IMG/VR virus record: IMGVR_UViG_3300043425_000570
Location: 1-35,376 of that record
Direction: 5' to 3' (one strand)
From: a virus
Length of the DNA stretch: 35,376 nucleotides
Part shown: positions 21,310 through 28,631 of the stretch, one piece after another
How positions within the stretch are numbered: position 1 is the stretch's first letter
Layout of the letters: each line of letters starts with the position of its first letter
Notes under the pieces: generated by a model
What the model was told of the DNA's origin: nothing
Seen by the model: the letters and a program-made list of their open reading frames with translations, nothing else
The model's database searches: none
Program-made: the position numbers and the translations under genes

Positions 21310-21380
21310 ATCGCCAAAGTGTTACGGTAGCACATCAGTCTCCAAAACTGAGGGACAAGGTTCAATTCCTTGTGGCGGTG
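21310..21380 (+). tRNA. tRNA-Trp (anticodon CCA)
   Basis: Acceptor ATCGCCA pairs with TGGCGGT (21373-21379, one G-U pair), with discriminator G. D stem GTGT/GCAC, anticodon arm TCAGT-CTCCAAA-ACTGA, T arm CAAGG-TTCAATT-CCTTG. It starts five bases after tRNA-Glu. Confidence 0.93.
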
Positions 21381-21383
21381 CAG

Positions 21384-21455
21384 ACCAACATAGCTCAACG
21401 GAAGAGCACTTGTCTACGAAGCAAGTTGTTGAAGGTTCGAATCCTTCTGTTGGTA
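21384..21455 (+). tRNA. tRNA-Arg (anticodon ACG)
   Basis: Acceptor ACCAACA pairs with TGTTGGT (21448-21454), with discriminator A. Anticodon arm CTTGT-CTACGAA-GCAAG, T arm GAAGG-TTCGAAT-CCTTC. A34 would need host TadA to become inosine. Three bases separate it from tRNA-Trp. Confidence 0.93.
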
Positions 21456-21459
21456 CCAA

Positions 21460-21541
21460 GGAAGTACGCTGGAGTTGGAGAGCCAGGGCAGACTGTAAAT
21501 CTGTTGCTTATGCTTAGTGGGTTCGAATCCCTCTACTTTCA
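21460..21541 (+). tRNA. tRNA-Tyr (anticodon GUA)
   Basis: Acceptor GGAAGTA pairs with TACTTTC (21534-21540, one G-U pair), with discriminator A. Anticodon loop CTGTAAA between CAGA and TCTG, a long class II variable arm as expected for bacterial Tyr, and T loop TTCGAAT. It has 82 bases. Confidence 0.93.
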
Positions 21542-21603
21542 CTGCAGAGTTACTTTGTTACACAATCGTAATACAAATAAAAATAATCTATTAAACAAAA
21601 CTG

Positions 21604-21609
21604 TATAAT
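21604..21609 (+). promoter_or_regulatory. -10 box of the redoxin gene
   Basis: TATAAT (21604-21609), with a leader of about 20 bases that contains AAGGAG before ATG 21636. Unlike many genes here, this one keeps a Shine-Dalgarno sequence. Confidence 0.55.
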
Positions 21610-21635
21610 AGATCTACAACTATAAAGGAGATAAT

Positions 21636-21857
21636 ATGACAACGGTTTATACTAAGCCAGCATGCGTTCAATGTGAACAGACAAAGAAACTATTGGACAA
21701 AAACGGGGTGAAGTATACACTTGTCGATATTACCCAGGACCAGCAAGCATTCGAAAAGGTGGTTGCTATGGGATTTGCGTCTGCACCAGTGGTTATTTCT
21801 GGTGACCAGAGCTGGGCAGGGTTCCAGCCAGATAAAATTAATTCGATTGCTGCTTGA
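21636..21857 (+). CDS. nrdH: NrdH/glutaredoxin-like redoxin
   Basis: 73 residues. VYTKPACVQCEQTKKLLDKNG (4-24) has the redox pair Cys10-Val-Gln-Cys13, and APVVIS followed by WAGFQPDKI matches the cis-Pro strand and C-terminal motif of NrdH. NrdH carries electrons from thioredoxin reductase to class Ib ribonucleotide reductase. It fits with thyX and dNMP kinase downstream as nucleotide supply. No reductase gene is in the window, so it may serve a host or distant phage enzyme. Confidence 0.88.
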   Translation: MTTVYTKPACVQCEQTKKLLDKNGVKYTLVDITQDQQAFEKVVAMGFASAPVVISGDQSWAGFQPDKINSIAA

Positions 21858-21882
21858 CAACCCCTCTCACCTTTAGTATAAT
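21854..21882 (+). promoter_or_regulatory. Consensus promoter before 21913
   Basis: TTGACA (21854-21859), a 17-base spacer and TATAAT (21877-21882). It overlaps the redoxin stop codon. The leader of about 24 bases contains GAGAGGA before ATG 21913. Confidence 0.85.
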
Positions 21883-21912
21883 ATTTATACAAACGGTATG
21901 AGAGGAAATAAA

Positions 21913-22113
21913 ATGCACGACCACGAACACGAATCTGTTCTTGACACAATTGTAGAAGTAACCTTTGGCCTAGAGCACATGGTTTCAGAGTTTTTCTGGA
22001 ATGCAGTATTTTTAATTGTTGGCTACGCAGTATCTAAAGCAATCGCTTTGCGTAAGATCCACAAATATATCGATGATAAGCACGGTGTAACTCACCAGAA
22101 GGATGAATACTAA
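21913..22113 (+). CDS. Small membrane protein with His-rich N-terminus
   Basis: 66 residues from ATG 21913, preferred over the in-frame ATG 21898 because AGAGGA lies between them. The N-terminus MHDHEHES is rich in His and acidic residues; one membrane helix spans about 30-46 (WNAVFLIVGYAVSKAIAL). I do not recognise the family. Driven by a consensus promoter and followed by groES. Confidence 0.65.
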   Translation: MHDHEHESVLDTIVEVTFGLEHMVSEFFWNAVFLIVGYAVSKAIALRKIHKYIDDKHGVTHQKDEY

Positions 22114-22114
22114 A

Positions 22115-22405
22115 ATGAGTATTAAGCCACTAGAAGATAAGGTAGTCTTAGAGCTACCTCAAAAAGAAGAAAAGAAGACCGAGTTTGGACTTATCATTGC
22201 AGGAGCAGCTGATGAGAAGCCACAGGAAGCCACTGTAGTAGCTGTTGGTCCTGGAGCAACTTTTGCAGATGGTAGCAAGATGGAGATCGATCTAAAGGCT
22301 GGAGACAGAGTTATCTTTTCAAAGTATCAGGGAACAGAGATTACTCACGAGGGCAAAGAATATCTTATCATTGCATACCGTGACATCTTTGCAGTGATTG
22401 GTTAA
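22115..22405 (+). CDS. groES: GroES-like co-chaperonin
   Basis: 96 residues from ATG 22115 (MSIKPLED), the usual GroES opening; an earlier in-frame ATG at 22103 sits too close to AAGGA. TVVAVGPG, LKAGDRVIFSKYQGTEI and EYLIIAYRDIFAVIG match the GroES beta-barrel. The mobile loop (EKKTEFGLIIAG, near 19-30) is present, so it can cap GroEL. No groEL gene is nearby; like T4 gp31 it probably replaces host GroES to fold a phage capsid protein. Confidence 0.92.
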   Translation: MSIKPLEDKVVLELPQKEEKKTEFGLIIAGAADEKPQEATVVAVGPGATFADGSKMEIDLKAGDRVIFSKYQGTEITHEGKEYLIIAYRDIFAVIG

Positions 22406-22409
22406 TAAG

Positions 22410-22607
22410 ATGGGTAGAATTCCAGACATTAATTATTTTGACGAATACCAGGCTGGATATGAAGCAGCACTTCACGCTATCCATGATGAATTCGAGCAGG
22501 AATATTACAAGGTTGCATCAGAAGATCCCTATTACGCATACTATATTAAGCATGTTCTTAATGTAATTCGTAAAAAGATTAACCCACTCATTGATATTGA
22601 TGAGTAG
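22410..22607 (+). CDS. Hypothetical protein
   Basis: 65 residues from ATG 22410; an in-frame TTG at 22398 is the alternative, and neither has a good ribosome binding site. Aromatic and acidic (FDEYQAGYEAALHAIHDEFEQEYY), predicted helical. I do not recognise the family. The end overlaps the next start by 8 bases. Confidence 0.6.
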   Translation: MGRIPDINYFDEYQAGYEAALHAIHDEFEQEYYKVASEDPYYAYYIKHVLNVIRKKINPLIDIDE

Positions 22608-22764
22608 GCACAAGTTTGCTACAGATTGGACACATCTGTGGGGTATGCTTAGATATCCTATTCCAGTTTATAGACATTGGTTTTTAAATAACTGGAACTA
22701 CTTTACAAAACCAAAGCTACGTGCTAAAATTAAAAACTTAAGGAGCAGGAATGATCTACGATAA
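22600..22764 (+). CDS. Small basic, aromatic hypothetical protein
   Basis: 54 residues, from ATG 22600 to TAA 22762-22764. It starts MSRHKFATDWTHLWGMLRYP and ends in a basic stretch (KPKLRAKIKNLRSRNDLR). No recognised family. It overlaps both neighbours in different frames, as in a coupled gene string; its end covers the ribosome binding site and start of the next gene. Confidence 0.5.
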   Translation: MSRHKFATDWTHLWGMLRYPIPVYRHWFLNNWNYFTKPKLRAKIKNLRSRNDLR

Positions 22765-22906
22765 CTCACAAGACCGTGAACGAATCATTCGTATTCTACA
22801 AAACCATGGACTTCTATGTAAGTCTGAAGAAGAAGTATGTAACCTATCAGCTAAAAACCTTGGCTGTAACTGCGGAGACATCATGAGAGAAATCAGGGAG
22901 CAGTAA
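22751..22906 (+). CDS. Small Cys-containing hypothetical protein
   Basis: 51 residues, from ATG 22751 after AAGGAGCAGG to TAA 22904-22906. Four Cys (CK, CN, CNC) could bind a metal: LLCKSEEEVCNL and LGCNCGD. The next gene begins at the following base. Family unknown. Confidence 0.6.
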   Translation: MIYDNSQDRERIIRILQNHGLLCKSEEEVCNLSAKNLGCNCGDIMREIREQ

Positions 22907-23200
22907 ATGACAGAGCCAATTGAAGGCCAGCTAAAAGGTATTGGACTTCGTCTAGACCCACAAGAGATACTAATCGCACCGCATGAAGAAGGTGGTCTCT
23001 CGTGGGGCTATACGATAATTGATAAGACCCAGATTCCTACAATGTATATTGGTGGAGAGTGGAAGAATGTCGTCCCAGAGGGTGTCTGGCTGCAAATGCT
23101 AGACAACTGGGATGCCATTAAGAAGACTGCCAGAGAGGTTTTGGCAGAATACCCAGAGTATCTAAAATATCCAGAATTGAAGGCATTACTTGATGACTAG
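22907..23200 (+). CDS. Hypothetical protein
   Basis: 97 residues. PHEEGGLSWGYTIIDKTQIPTMYIGGEW suggests a beta-sheet N-terminal half and EYPEYLKYPELKALLDD a helical end. I do not recognise the family. It directly follows the previous stop and overlaps thyX, so it belongs to the nucleotide-metabolism operon. Confidence 0.6.
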   Translation: MTEPIEGQLKGIGLRLDPQEILIAPHEEGGLSWGYTIIDKTQIPTMYIGGEWKNVVPEGVWLQMLDNWDAIKKTAREVLAEYPEYLKYPELKALLDD

Positions 23201-23882
23201 TATTAAAGTTTTAGACGAGGGCTATGTTCGTCTTGTAGATACATTGGGAGACGATCTTTCAGTAGTAAACGCTGCGAGAGTATCTTACGACAAAGAGTCT
23301 GGAGAGTTTGAACCAAGAGATGAAAAGCTTATTAACTTCCTTGTCCGTGAAGGACATACTAGCCCTTTCCGCCATGCAGCACTCACCTTTGAAGTCTATG
23401 CACCTTTATTTGTCGCAAGACAATGGTGGAAGTATGCAGTAGCATCTTCACATGTAGATGATCAGAATGGTTGGAATGAGTCTAGCCGTAGGTACATTAC
23501 AGAAGATGAGAAGTTTTATGTTCCTGGTCCAGATAAATGGCGTAGCAAGCCTGAGAATAGTAAACAGGGTAGTGGAGAACCTATCAATGAAAACCTTGGT
23601 CAGTTTTATTTCAAGAAACTAATTGAGACTATTGCTAGTGGCACAAGCCTATATCACCAAGCTATGGATGACAATGTTGCACCAGAGATTGCACGTCTAT
23701 TTTTGCCAGCATATAGTATGTATGTCCGTTGGCGTTGGACAGCATCACTGCAGTCAGTCATGACATTTTTAGATCAGCGTTTGGAGCACGACGCACAGGT
23801 AGAAATCCAAGAATATGCAAAAGCAGTTGAAAAACTAACTAAAGAGGTATTCCCACAAACCATGAAAGCAGCAGTGCAATGA
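23193..23882 (+). CDS. thyX: Flavin-dependent thymidylate synthase ThyX (variant motif)
   Basis: 229 residues from ATG 23193 (an in-frame TTG lies one codon earlier). It makes dTMP from dUMP using methylene-THF, NADPH and FAD. HTSPFRHAALTFEV and the C-terminal RLFLPAYSMYVRW with DQRLEHDAQVEIQEYA are typical, the last giving the conserved Arg near the dUMP site. The ThyX motif (normally RHRxxSxNExSxRY) is altered: RQWWKYAVASSHVDDQNG then WNESSRRY, so RHR is replaced by WKY and several residues are inserted before NESSRRY. Overlaps the dNMP kinase start. Confidence 0.9.
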   Translation: MTSIKVLDEGYVRLVDTLGDDLSVVNAARVSYDKESGEFEPRDEKLINFLVREGHTSPFRHAALTFEVYAPLFVARQWWKYAVASSHVDDQNGWNESSRRYITEDEKFYVPGPDKWRSKPENSKQGSGEPINENLGQFYFKKLIETIASGTSLYHQAMDDNVAPEIARLFLPAYSMYVRWRWTASLQSVMTFLDQRLEHDAQVEIQEYAKAVEKLTKEVFPQTMKAAVQ

Positions 23883-24418
23883 TTTTAGGTTTATCTGGAT
23901 ACGCTCAATCTGGCAAAGACACAATTGCTAATTATTTAGTTAAGAATTATGGTTTTGTTAAGATTTCTTTTGCGGATCCAATTAGAAAAGCACTCTACAC
24001 TCTTAATCCTAAGATTGATATTGCAGATATGCGTGGTGTTCCTTTGTCCGCTGCCGTAGATGGTCTTGGCTGGGAAAACGTTAAAGCAGATAGTCCAGAC
24101 ACTAGAGAGCTACTCCAGCGAATGGGAACCGAGGTTGGGCGTGAGCTATTTGGAAAAGACTTCTGGGTAAACCAGGCAATGCTAAAGGCCAGAGAGCACG
24201 ACAAAGTGGTCTTTGCGGATGTCAGATTCGAAAATGAGGTTCAGGCCATCCTGGAGGCTTCTGGGGCCGTTTGGAGGGTATCTAAGCCAGACGTAGAAGC
24301 TGTAAATAGACATATATCTGAGACATCCCTAGACAACTATAACTTTAAGAAACACATCCATAACATAGGATCTTTAGACGACCTTTACCAGATAGTAGAC
24401 TATTTTATTAGTCATTAG
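23879..24418 (+). CDS. Deoxynucleoside monophosphate kinase
   Basis: 179 residues. GLSGYAQSGKDT (4-15) is the Walker A loop of the phage dNMP kinase family; FADPIRKALYTLNP and TRELLQRMGTEVGRELFGKDFWV match the substrate-binding segments, and VVFADVRFENE holds the Walker B/lid region. It phosphorylates dNMPs with ATP for DNA synthesis. It starts inside the thyX stop (ATGA), so both enzymes of dTTP supply are made together. Confidence 0.88.
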   Translation: MILGLSGYAQSGKDTIANYLVKNYGFVKISFADPIRKALYTLNPKIDIADMRGVPLSAAVDGLGWENVKADSPDTRELLQRMGTEVGRELFGKDFWVNQAMLKAREHDKVVFADVRFENEVQAILEASGAVWRVSKPDVEAVNRHISETSLDNYNFKKHIHNIGSLDDLYQIVDYFISH

Positions 24419-24424
24419 CTATAA

Positions 24425-24498
24425 GCTGCGATATCATAACAGGTCAATGAACCACTCTTATAAGGTGGCCTATGAGGGTTCAAATCCCTCTCGCAGTA
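24425..24498 (+). tRNA. tRNA-Ile (anticodon UAU)
   Basis: Acceptor GCTGCGA pairs with TCGCAGT (24491-24497, terminal G-U), with discriminator A. D arm TCAT/ATGA, anticodon arm CCACT-CTTATAA-GGTGG, T arm GAGGG-TTCAAAT-CCCTC. The anticodon UAU reads AUA directly. The last 19 bases overlap the end of the reverse gene. Confidence 0.9.
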
Positions 24499-25178
24499 CT
24501 TTCATATGGAGATGGCTCAGGGAACAGGGATTCAAGTAATGGTTTTATTTGATCAAAAGAACTGTCTTCAGTAGATAGAAAGTATGACCCACCATCGGCA
24601 AAATCATATGACCTAGAACTCATTCTGCCAGTAGAGTAAACTTTGACATCGGTGCTTTTTGATCCTCCTATGCCGTAGATGTTTCCATAGTTAGATCTTT
24701 CCAGGTATGGCATATTGATTGTTTGCTTAAGTAACTCTTTATTCATAATCATTGGAACGTGTATGTCATAGTCCAGTGGGCTACTGATCCCTAGCTTAAT
24801 TAGTCTTTTGTGAGTATTTGCAAGCAGTCTTGTGTAAACAGAACTAGGAGATAGCTTTTCATATTCTTCTACACGACCCTTAAGTGGTCCACCATGCAAT
24901 ACTGGAACTTCATCTAATTTATTAGTAATAAAGAAGTCATCATGCATTGACACAAAGTTTTCAGATATCTCGGGATTGTTTGCAATCTCAGACATACACT
25001 TCTTAATATTATCAAACTTATATCTTGCATCTTTTACTGAGATAAAGTTTCCACTATACCAGTCTGGTTTATATCCAACAATCCAGATTTTGCCAGGCGG
25101 CAGGTTTTCAACGACAGATCTAATAGAATATCTAAGCTCTTCGTTATCACCTTTACGACAGATGTAGACGTAATCCAT
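24480..25178 (-). CDS. Stealth-like hexose phosphotransferase
   Basis: 232 residues. DYVYICRKGDNEELRYSIRSV (2-22) and IWIVGYKPDW match conserved region 1 of Stealth proteins, with FVSMHDDFFI the central acidic region and DYDIHVPMIM the later conserved His block. Stealth enzymes transfer sugar-1-phosphate to a polymer, for example in capsule synthesis. It is shorter than bacterial versions (often above 300). It starts on the last base of the upstream dehydratase stop and is translated with it. Its 3' end overlaps tRNA-Ile. Confidence 0.78.
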   Translation of the reverse strand: MDYVYICRKGDNEELRYSIRSVVENLPPGKIWIVGYKPDWYSGNFISVKDARYKFDNIKKCMSEIANNPEISENFVSMHDDFFITNKLDEVPVLHGGPLKGRVEEYEKLSPSSVYTRLLANTHKRLIKLGISSPLDYDIHVPMIMNKELLKQTINMPYLERSNYGNIYGIGGSKSTDVKVYSTGRMSSRSYDFADGGSYFLSTEDSSFDQIKPLLESLFPEPSPYESTARGI

Positions 25179-26212
25179 TATTCTCCAGGATAGTCTGGAA
25201 ATACCTTTGGTGTGTTTTCACACATATCTGCCACTAGATCATCGAACGAACGCTTTCTAACCCAGCCAAGCTTCTTAACTGCTTTGCCACAGTCTCCAAG
25301 CAATGTTTCTACTTCTGCTGGCCTAAAGAACTTAGGGTTTATCTTGACAATCTCTTTTCCAGTGTTACCGTCAAAGCCAACTTCGTTAAGCCCCTCGTTT
25401 CTCCACCAGATCTTCATCCCAAAATGCTCTCCAGCCTTTTCAATGAACTCACGAACTGAATGTTGCTCTCCAGTAGAGATAACGTAGTCGTCTGGTTCAT
25501 CCTGCTGTAGCATCAGCCACATCGCATACACAAAGTCTTTGGCATGACCCCAGTCACGCATTGCATCTAGATTGCCTAACTCTAGGATATCCTGTTTACC
25601 ATTAACAATATTGTTTAAACCAAGAACAATCTTGCTAGTAACAAAGTTTGCACCACGACGAGGGCTTTCGTGATTAAACAGGATTCCACTAGAAGCATGT
25701 AGGCCATAGGATTCACGATAGTTTTTAGTAATCCAATGTCCGTATAGCTTTGCTACACCATATGGGGAGCGAGGATAGAAGTCTGTAGTTTCTTTTTGTG
25801 GAACTTCCTGCACTTTACCGAACATTTCTGACGTAGATGCCTGATAGAACCTAGTCCTATCTTTTAGGCCCAATACTCTAATTGCCTCTAGTATTCTTAG
25901 TGGCCCAAGAGCGTCTGCTTCTGCGGTAAATTCTGCGGTATCGAAGGATATCTGAACGTGAGACTGAGCACCTAGATTGTAGATCTCGTCAGGCTCAATT
26001 ATCTTAATAAGGTTAGTTATTGATCCAGCATCAGTAAGGTCTCCTTGGTGAAGGAAAAGGCTATCATTATCTAGAATGTGTTTAATTCTTACAAAGTTGT
26101 TTGTAGATGATCTACGAACTAGGCCATGGACTTCGTATCCAAGGTTGAGCAGCAATTCTGCTAGGTATGAACCATCTTGTCCAGTGATTCCTGTGATGAG
26201 AGCTTTCTTCAT
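25178..26212 (-). CDS. gmd: GDP-mannose 4,6-dehydratase
   Basis: 344 residues, the full length of the family. [13 protein letters not shown] (8-20) is the NADP-binding GxxGxx[10 protein letters not shown] and STSEMFG follow, PYGVAKLY has the catalytic Tyr and Lys, and [17 protein letters not shown] is diagnostic of GMD. It converts GDP-mannose to GDP-4-keto-6-deoxymannose, the precursor of GDP-fucose, GDP-rhamnose and GDP-perosamine. No fucose synthase (WcaG) lies in the window, so the product may be finished by the host or another phage gene. It shares a transcript with the Stealth-like gene. Confidence 0.95.
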   Translation of the reverse strand: MKKALITGITGQDGSYLAELLLNLGYEVHGLVRRSSTNNFVRIKHILDNDSLFLHQGDLTDAGSITNLIKIIEPDEIYNLGAQSHVQISFDTAEFTAEADALGPLRILEAIRVLGLKDRTRFYQASTSEMFGKVQEVPQKETTDFYPRSPYGVAKLYGHWITKNYRESYGLHASSGILFNHESPRRGANFVTSKIVLGLNNIVNGKQDILELGNLDAMRDWGHAKDFVYAMWLMLQQDEPDDYVISTGEQHSVREFIEKAGEHFGMKIWWRNEGLNEVGFDGNTGKEIVKINPKFFRPAEVETLLGDCGKAVKKLGWVRKRSFDDLVADMCENTPKVFPDYPGE

Positions 26213-26233
26213 TTATAATCCTATCTTATAAAA

Positions 26234-26242
26234 AGTATAGCA
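26234..26242 (-). promoter_or_regulatory. Extended -10 promoter of gmd
   Basis: On the reverse strand TG-C-TATACT, identical to the box before the reverse oxygenase at 16094. The start is expected near 26227, leaving a short leader with AGGA. Confidence 0.6.
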
Positions 26243-26279
26243 TAAGAGACTATGATACACTTATTGTTAGGAGCTCACA

Positions 26280-28208
26280 TTGTCAAGAATATTAGTATTA
26301 TCTTCAACCCCAGATCCGTTTTCAGAAAACCATGGGGGTAAGCAGCGACTTGTAAAGCTGGTCACGTATCTGTCAAAGAGACATTCTGTTACTCTGCTAT
26401 CGCTTAGCTGGGAGGGTCAGGAGTTTAGAAAAGAGATATCCGAAAGCCTAATACATGTATCAGTTGCAGTAGAGCCAGAGGTTCTTCGTGCAGCTAGGGG
26501 CAGGACAACCCTGAAGAAGCCAAACAATGATACCAGAATTGCATACTTTAAGAGATACTTTAAAAATTACAGGGCAAAGCTGAGGGATCTGGCAGAGGTT
26601 CACGACATCATTGTCGTAGACCATTACGCAACAGCACCACTTGTCAGCTCTGTCAAGAATGACATTCCAATATTCTACTCCTCCCAGAACTTTGAGACAG
26701 ATCTCGCTAGCCAGGTATTTCCAAAAAGATCTGAAGACATAAGAATAATAAATGAAACTGAGAAAGATATTATAGATAGGTCATCTGCAATAGGATATTG
26801 CTCAGTGGATGACTTTGAAGCAATGAAGTCTCATTTTATTATCAATAAGCCAGCATACTACATTCCAAATGGAAATGACATTGTCCCTGGCATATCTGCT
26901 GGAGCTGGCCAGAAGTCAAATAGGATCATCTTTATTGGAAGCGGTCACCCACCAAACATTATTGCAGCAGAAAGAGTTATAGGGTTGGCAAAAATGGTTC
27001 CAAACTATGACTTCGTAATAGCTGGATCCTGCGTTGGTGGAATTGACCACTTACCTTCACCAAAGAACCTTATCAAGATAAAAGAAATTAGCAATGATGA
27101 AGTGGAGGACTTGTTCTCCAAGGCGTTTGCTTTTATCAATCCGATGAAGTCTGGCTCTGGAACACACCTCAAGATGATGAAGGCCCTTAGCTATGGTCTA
27201 CCAATTATATCGTCGCCAGTAGGAGCCAGAGGATTTTCTGATGCAGAAAAGGATAGCTGCATGGTTATCTCCGAGAGCCCAGAGGAAATGGCAAAGGCTA
27301 TAAAACTTATTAGCGATTCTGCGGTATATAAGAAGATGTCTGAAAGATCCCTAGAGCTTTCAAAAGACTATGACTGGAAAAAAATCGGGGAGGCGTTCAT
27401 CTCTGCGATTGAGCAAACAATAGCAAATAAAAGAAAGGGTCTGCCCATGACACAGGTTGAAGCTAACAATGATCCAAAAAAAGAAAAGATTCTACTATAT
27501 TCAATTATTAGAAATGAAAGTAAGTATATAGATTCATATCACAAGAAGCTAAACAACATTGTTAAGAACTTTCCAAACTATGAATTCTATCTCTCTATAT
27601 ATGAAAATGATTCTACTGATGACACCAAACAAAAGCTACAGAGCAAAGACTGGTCAGCATTCTCTAGAGTATCTTTGATTCTTGAGGATCTGCAAACCAA
27701 GTTTTATGGCTCTGTCAAAGACGGTGATCGAGTCAAGAATCTGTCTATTGCCAGGAATAAGGCTATCGAGGCTGGTGGCTTTATTAATGATGTAGATTAC
27801 GTCATGATGGTAGAAGCAGATGTAGAATTTGACATGAATACGGTGTCCAGGATTCTTAGCTTTAAGAATGTTGTGCCAGACTTTGATATTGTTTCTGGAA
27901 TAACTATTCGCAACAAGAGACTTTACGATCAGTGGGCTACCAGGAAGCAGCCAGTGTACGACGAGGGCATCTACCCAATAGAAGATGACTATAAGATGAA
28001 GGCTTATGATAGATATTATTCTACTTCAAATGGTATTTGTCTATATAGAGCCAAACCATTTCAAGAAGGAATTAGGTATGGCTGGATAAATAAGGTCACT
28101 AATGAATTCGACTGTGAAATGGTTGTCGTTTGCCAAAGCTTCCACGATGCTGGCTATAACAATGTCTATATAATCCATGATGCTGAGATATATCACGAGC
28201 ACAAGTAA
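26280..28208 (+). CDS. Bifunctional glycosyltransferase (GT4-like plus CAP59/CMT1-like)
   Basis: 642 residues from TTG 26280, with AGGAG six bases upstream. Residues 1 to about 385 form a GT-B enzyme: HGGKQRLVKLVTYL near the acceptor side, GSGHPPN, and the donor motif SGSGTHLKMMKALSYGLP. After a linker, residues from about 400 (LLYSIIRNESKYIDSYHKKL) resemble fungal CAP59/CMT1 alpha-1,3-mannosyltransferases: IARNKAIE and YVMMVEADVEFDMNTVSRIL with the acidic metal site, then STSNGICLYRA. It could add two sugars in succession. It is divergent from gmd, whose GDP-sugar product could be a donor. Confidence 0.78.
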   Translation: MSRILVLSSTPDPFSENHGGKQRLVKLVTYLSKRHSVTLLSLSWEGQEFRKEISESLIHVSVAVEPEVLRAARGRTTLKKPNNDTRIAYFKRYFKNYRAKLRDLAEVHDIIVVDHYATAPLVSSVKNDIPIFYSSQNFETDLASQVFPKRSEDIRIINETEKDIIDRSSAIGYCSVDDFEAMKSHFIINKPAYYIPNGNDIVPGISAGAGQKSNRIIFIGSGHPPNIIAAERVIGLAKMVPNYDFVIAGSCVGGIDHLPSPKNLIKIKEISNDEVEDLFSKAFAFINPMKSGSGTHLKMMKALSYGLPIISSPVGARGFSDAEKDSCMVISESPEEMAKAIKLISDSAVYKKMSERSLELSKDYDWKKIGEAFISAIEQTIANKRKGLPMTQVEANNDPKKEKILLYSIIRNESKYIDSYHKKLNNIVKNFPNYEFYLSIYENDSTDDTKQKLQSKDWSAFSRVSLILEDLQTKFYGSVKDGDRVKNLSIARNKAIEAGGFINDVDYVMMVEADVEFDMNTVSRILSFKNVVPDFDIVSGITIRNKRLYDQWATRKQPVYDEGIYPIEDDYKMKAYDRYYSTSNGICLYRAKPFQEGIRYGWINKVTNEFDCEMVVVCQSFHDAGYNNVYIIHDAEIYHEHK

Positions 28209-28211
28209 TTA

Positions 28212-28240
28212 TTGACATCGGTCACTGATAGTGATATACT
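28212..28240 (+). promoter_or_regulatory. Consensus promoter before 28283
   Basis: TTGACA (28212-28217), 17 bases, TATACT (28235-28240) also preceded by TG-A. The leader of about 36 bases carries TTAGGAG before ATG 28283. Confidence 0.85.
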
Positions 28241-28282
28241 TCTAAGTATAAAGACCCACTAGAGAACTATTAGGAGAACATA

Positions 28283-28531
28283 ATGGCTAGCGAATTTAAA
28301 GATAAAGTGCTGAACTATGTAGAGAACTACAAGCTAAAGCGTCCATGTATTGCCTGCAACCAAATGCTGCACTCAAGTCAGCTAGATCCACTGGATGGGA
28401 CAGACGTAGACAAAATTGTTAAATCTGTTACTGATAAAGAAACGTTCGAAAAGTCTAAGCTAAAGATTGCACAGCTAAAGTTTATTTGTGCTAACTGTGG
28501 CAGACTAAAAAAGTTTAAAGAATCTAGATAA
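28283..28531 (+). CDS. Small zinc-finger protein, degenerate HNH-like
   Basis: 82 residues. CIACNQMLHSSQLD near 22-35 and FICANCGRLKKF near 68-79 give two CxxC pairs as in HNH nucleases, but the catalytic DH and the CH after the last Cys are missing (LD and CG). It may be a DNA- or RNA-binding relative without cleavage. It precedes tRNA-Arg by 8 bases and has a consensus promoter that should also serve the tRNA. Confidence 0.65.
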   Translation: MASEFKDKVLNYVENYKLKRPCIACNQMLHSSQLDPLDGTDVDKIVKSVTDKETFEKSKLKIAQLKFICANCGRLKKFKESR

Positions 28532-28539
28532 TCTTCTAG

Positions 28540-28612
28540 CCCTCCATAGCTCAGTGGATAGAGCGTCGGACTTCTAATCCGTGCGTCGTAGGTTCGATCC
28601 CTACTGGGGGGA
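28540..28612 (+). tRNA. tRNA-Arg (anticodon UCU)
   Basis: Acceptor CCCTCCA pairs with TGGGGGG (28605-28611, one G-U pair), with discriminator A. D stem GCTC/GAGC, anticodon arm CGGA-CTTCTAA-TCCG, T arm GTAGG-TTCGATC-CCTAC. It reads AGA, frequent in the neighbouring genes. Confidence 0.95.
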
Positions 28613-28616
28613 CTTG

Positions 28617-28625
28617 TGATATACT
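28617..28625 (+). promoter_or_regulatory. Extended -10 promoter for leaderless gene 28632
   Basis: TG-A-TATACT (28617-28625), six bases, then ATG 28632. It lies just five bases after tRNA-Arg. No Shine-Dalgarno sequence. Confidence 0.7.
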
Positions 28626-28631
28626 TCTAGG

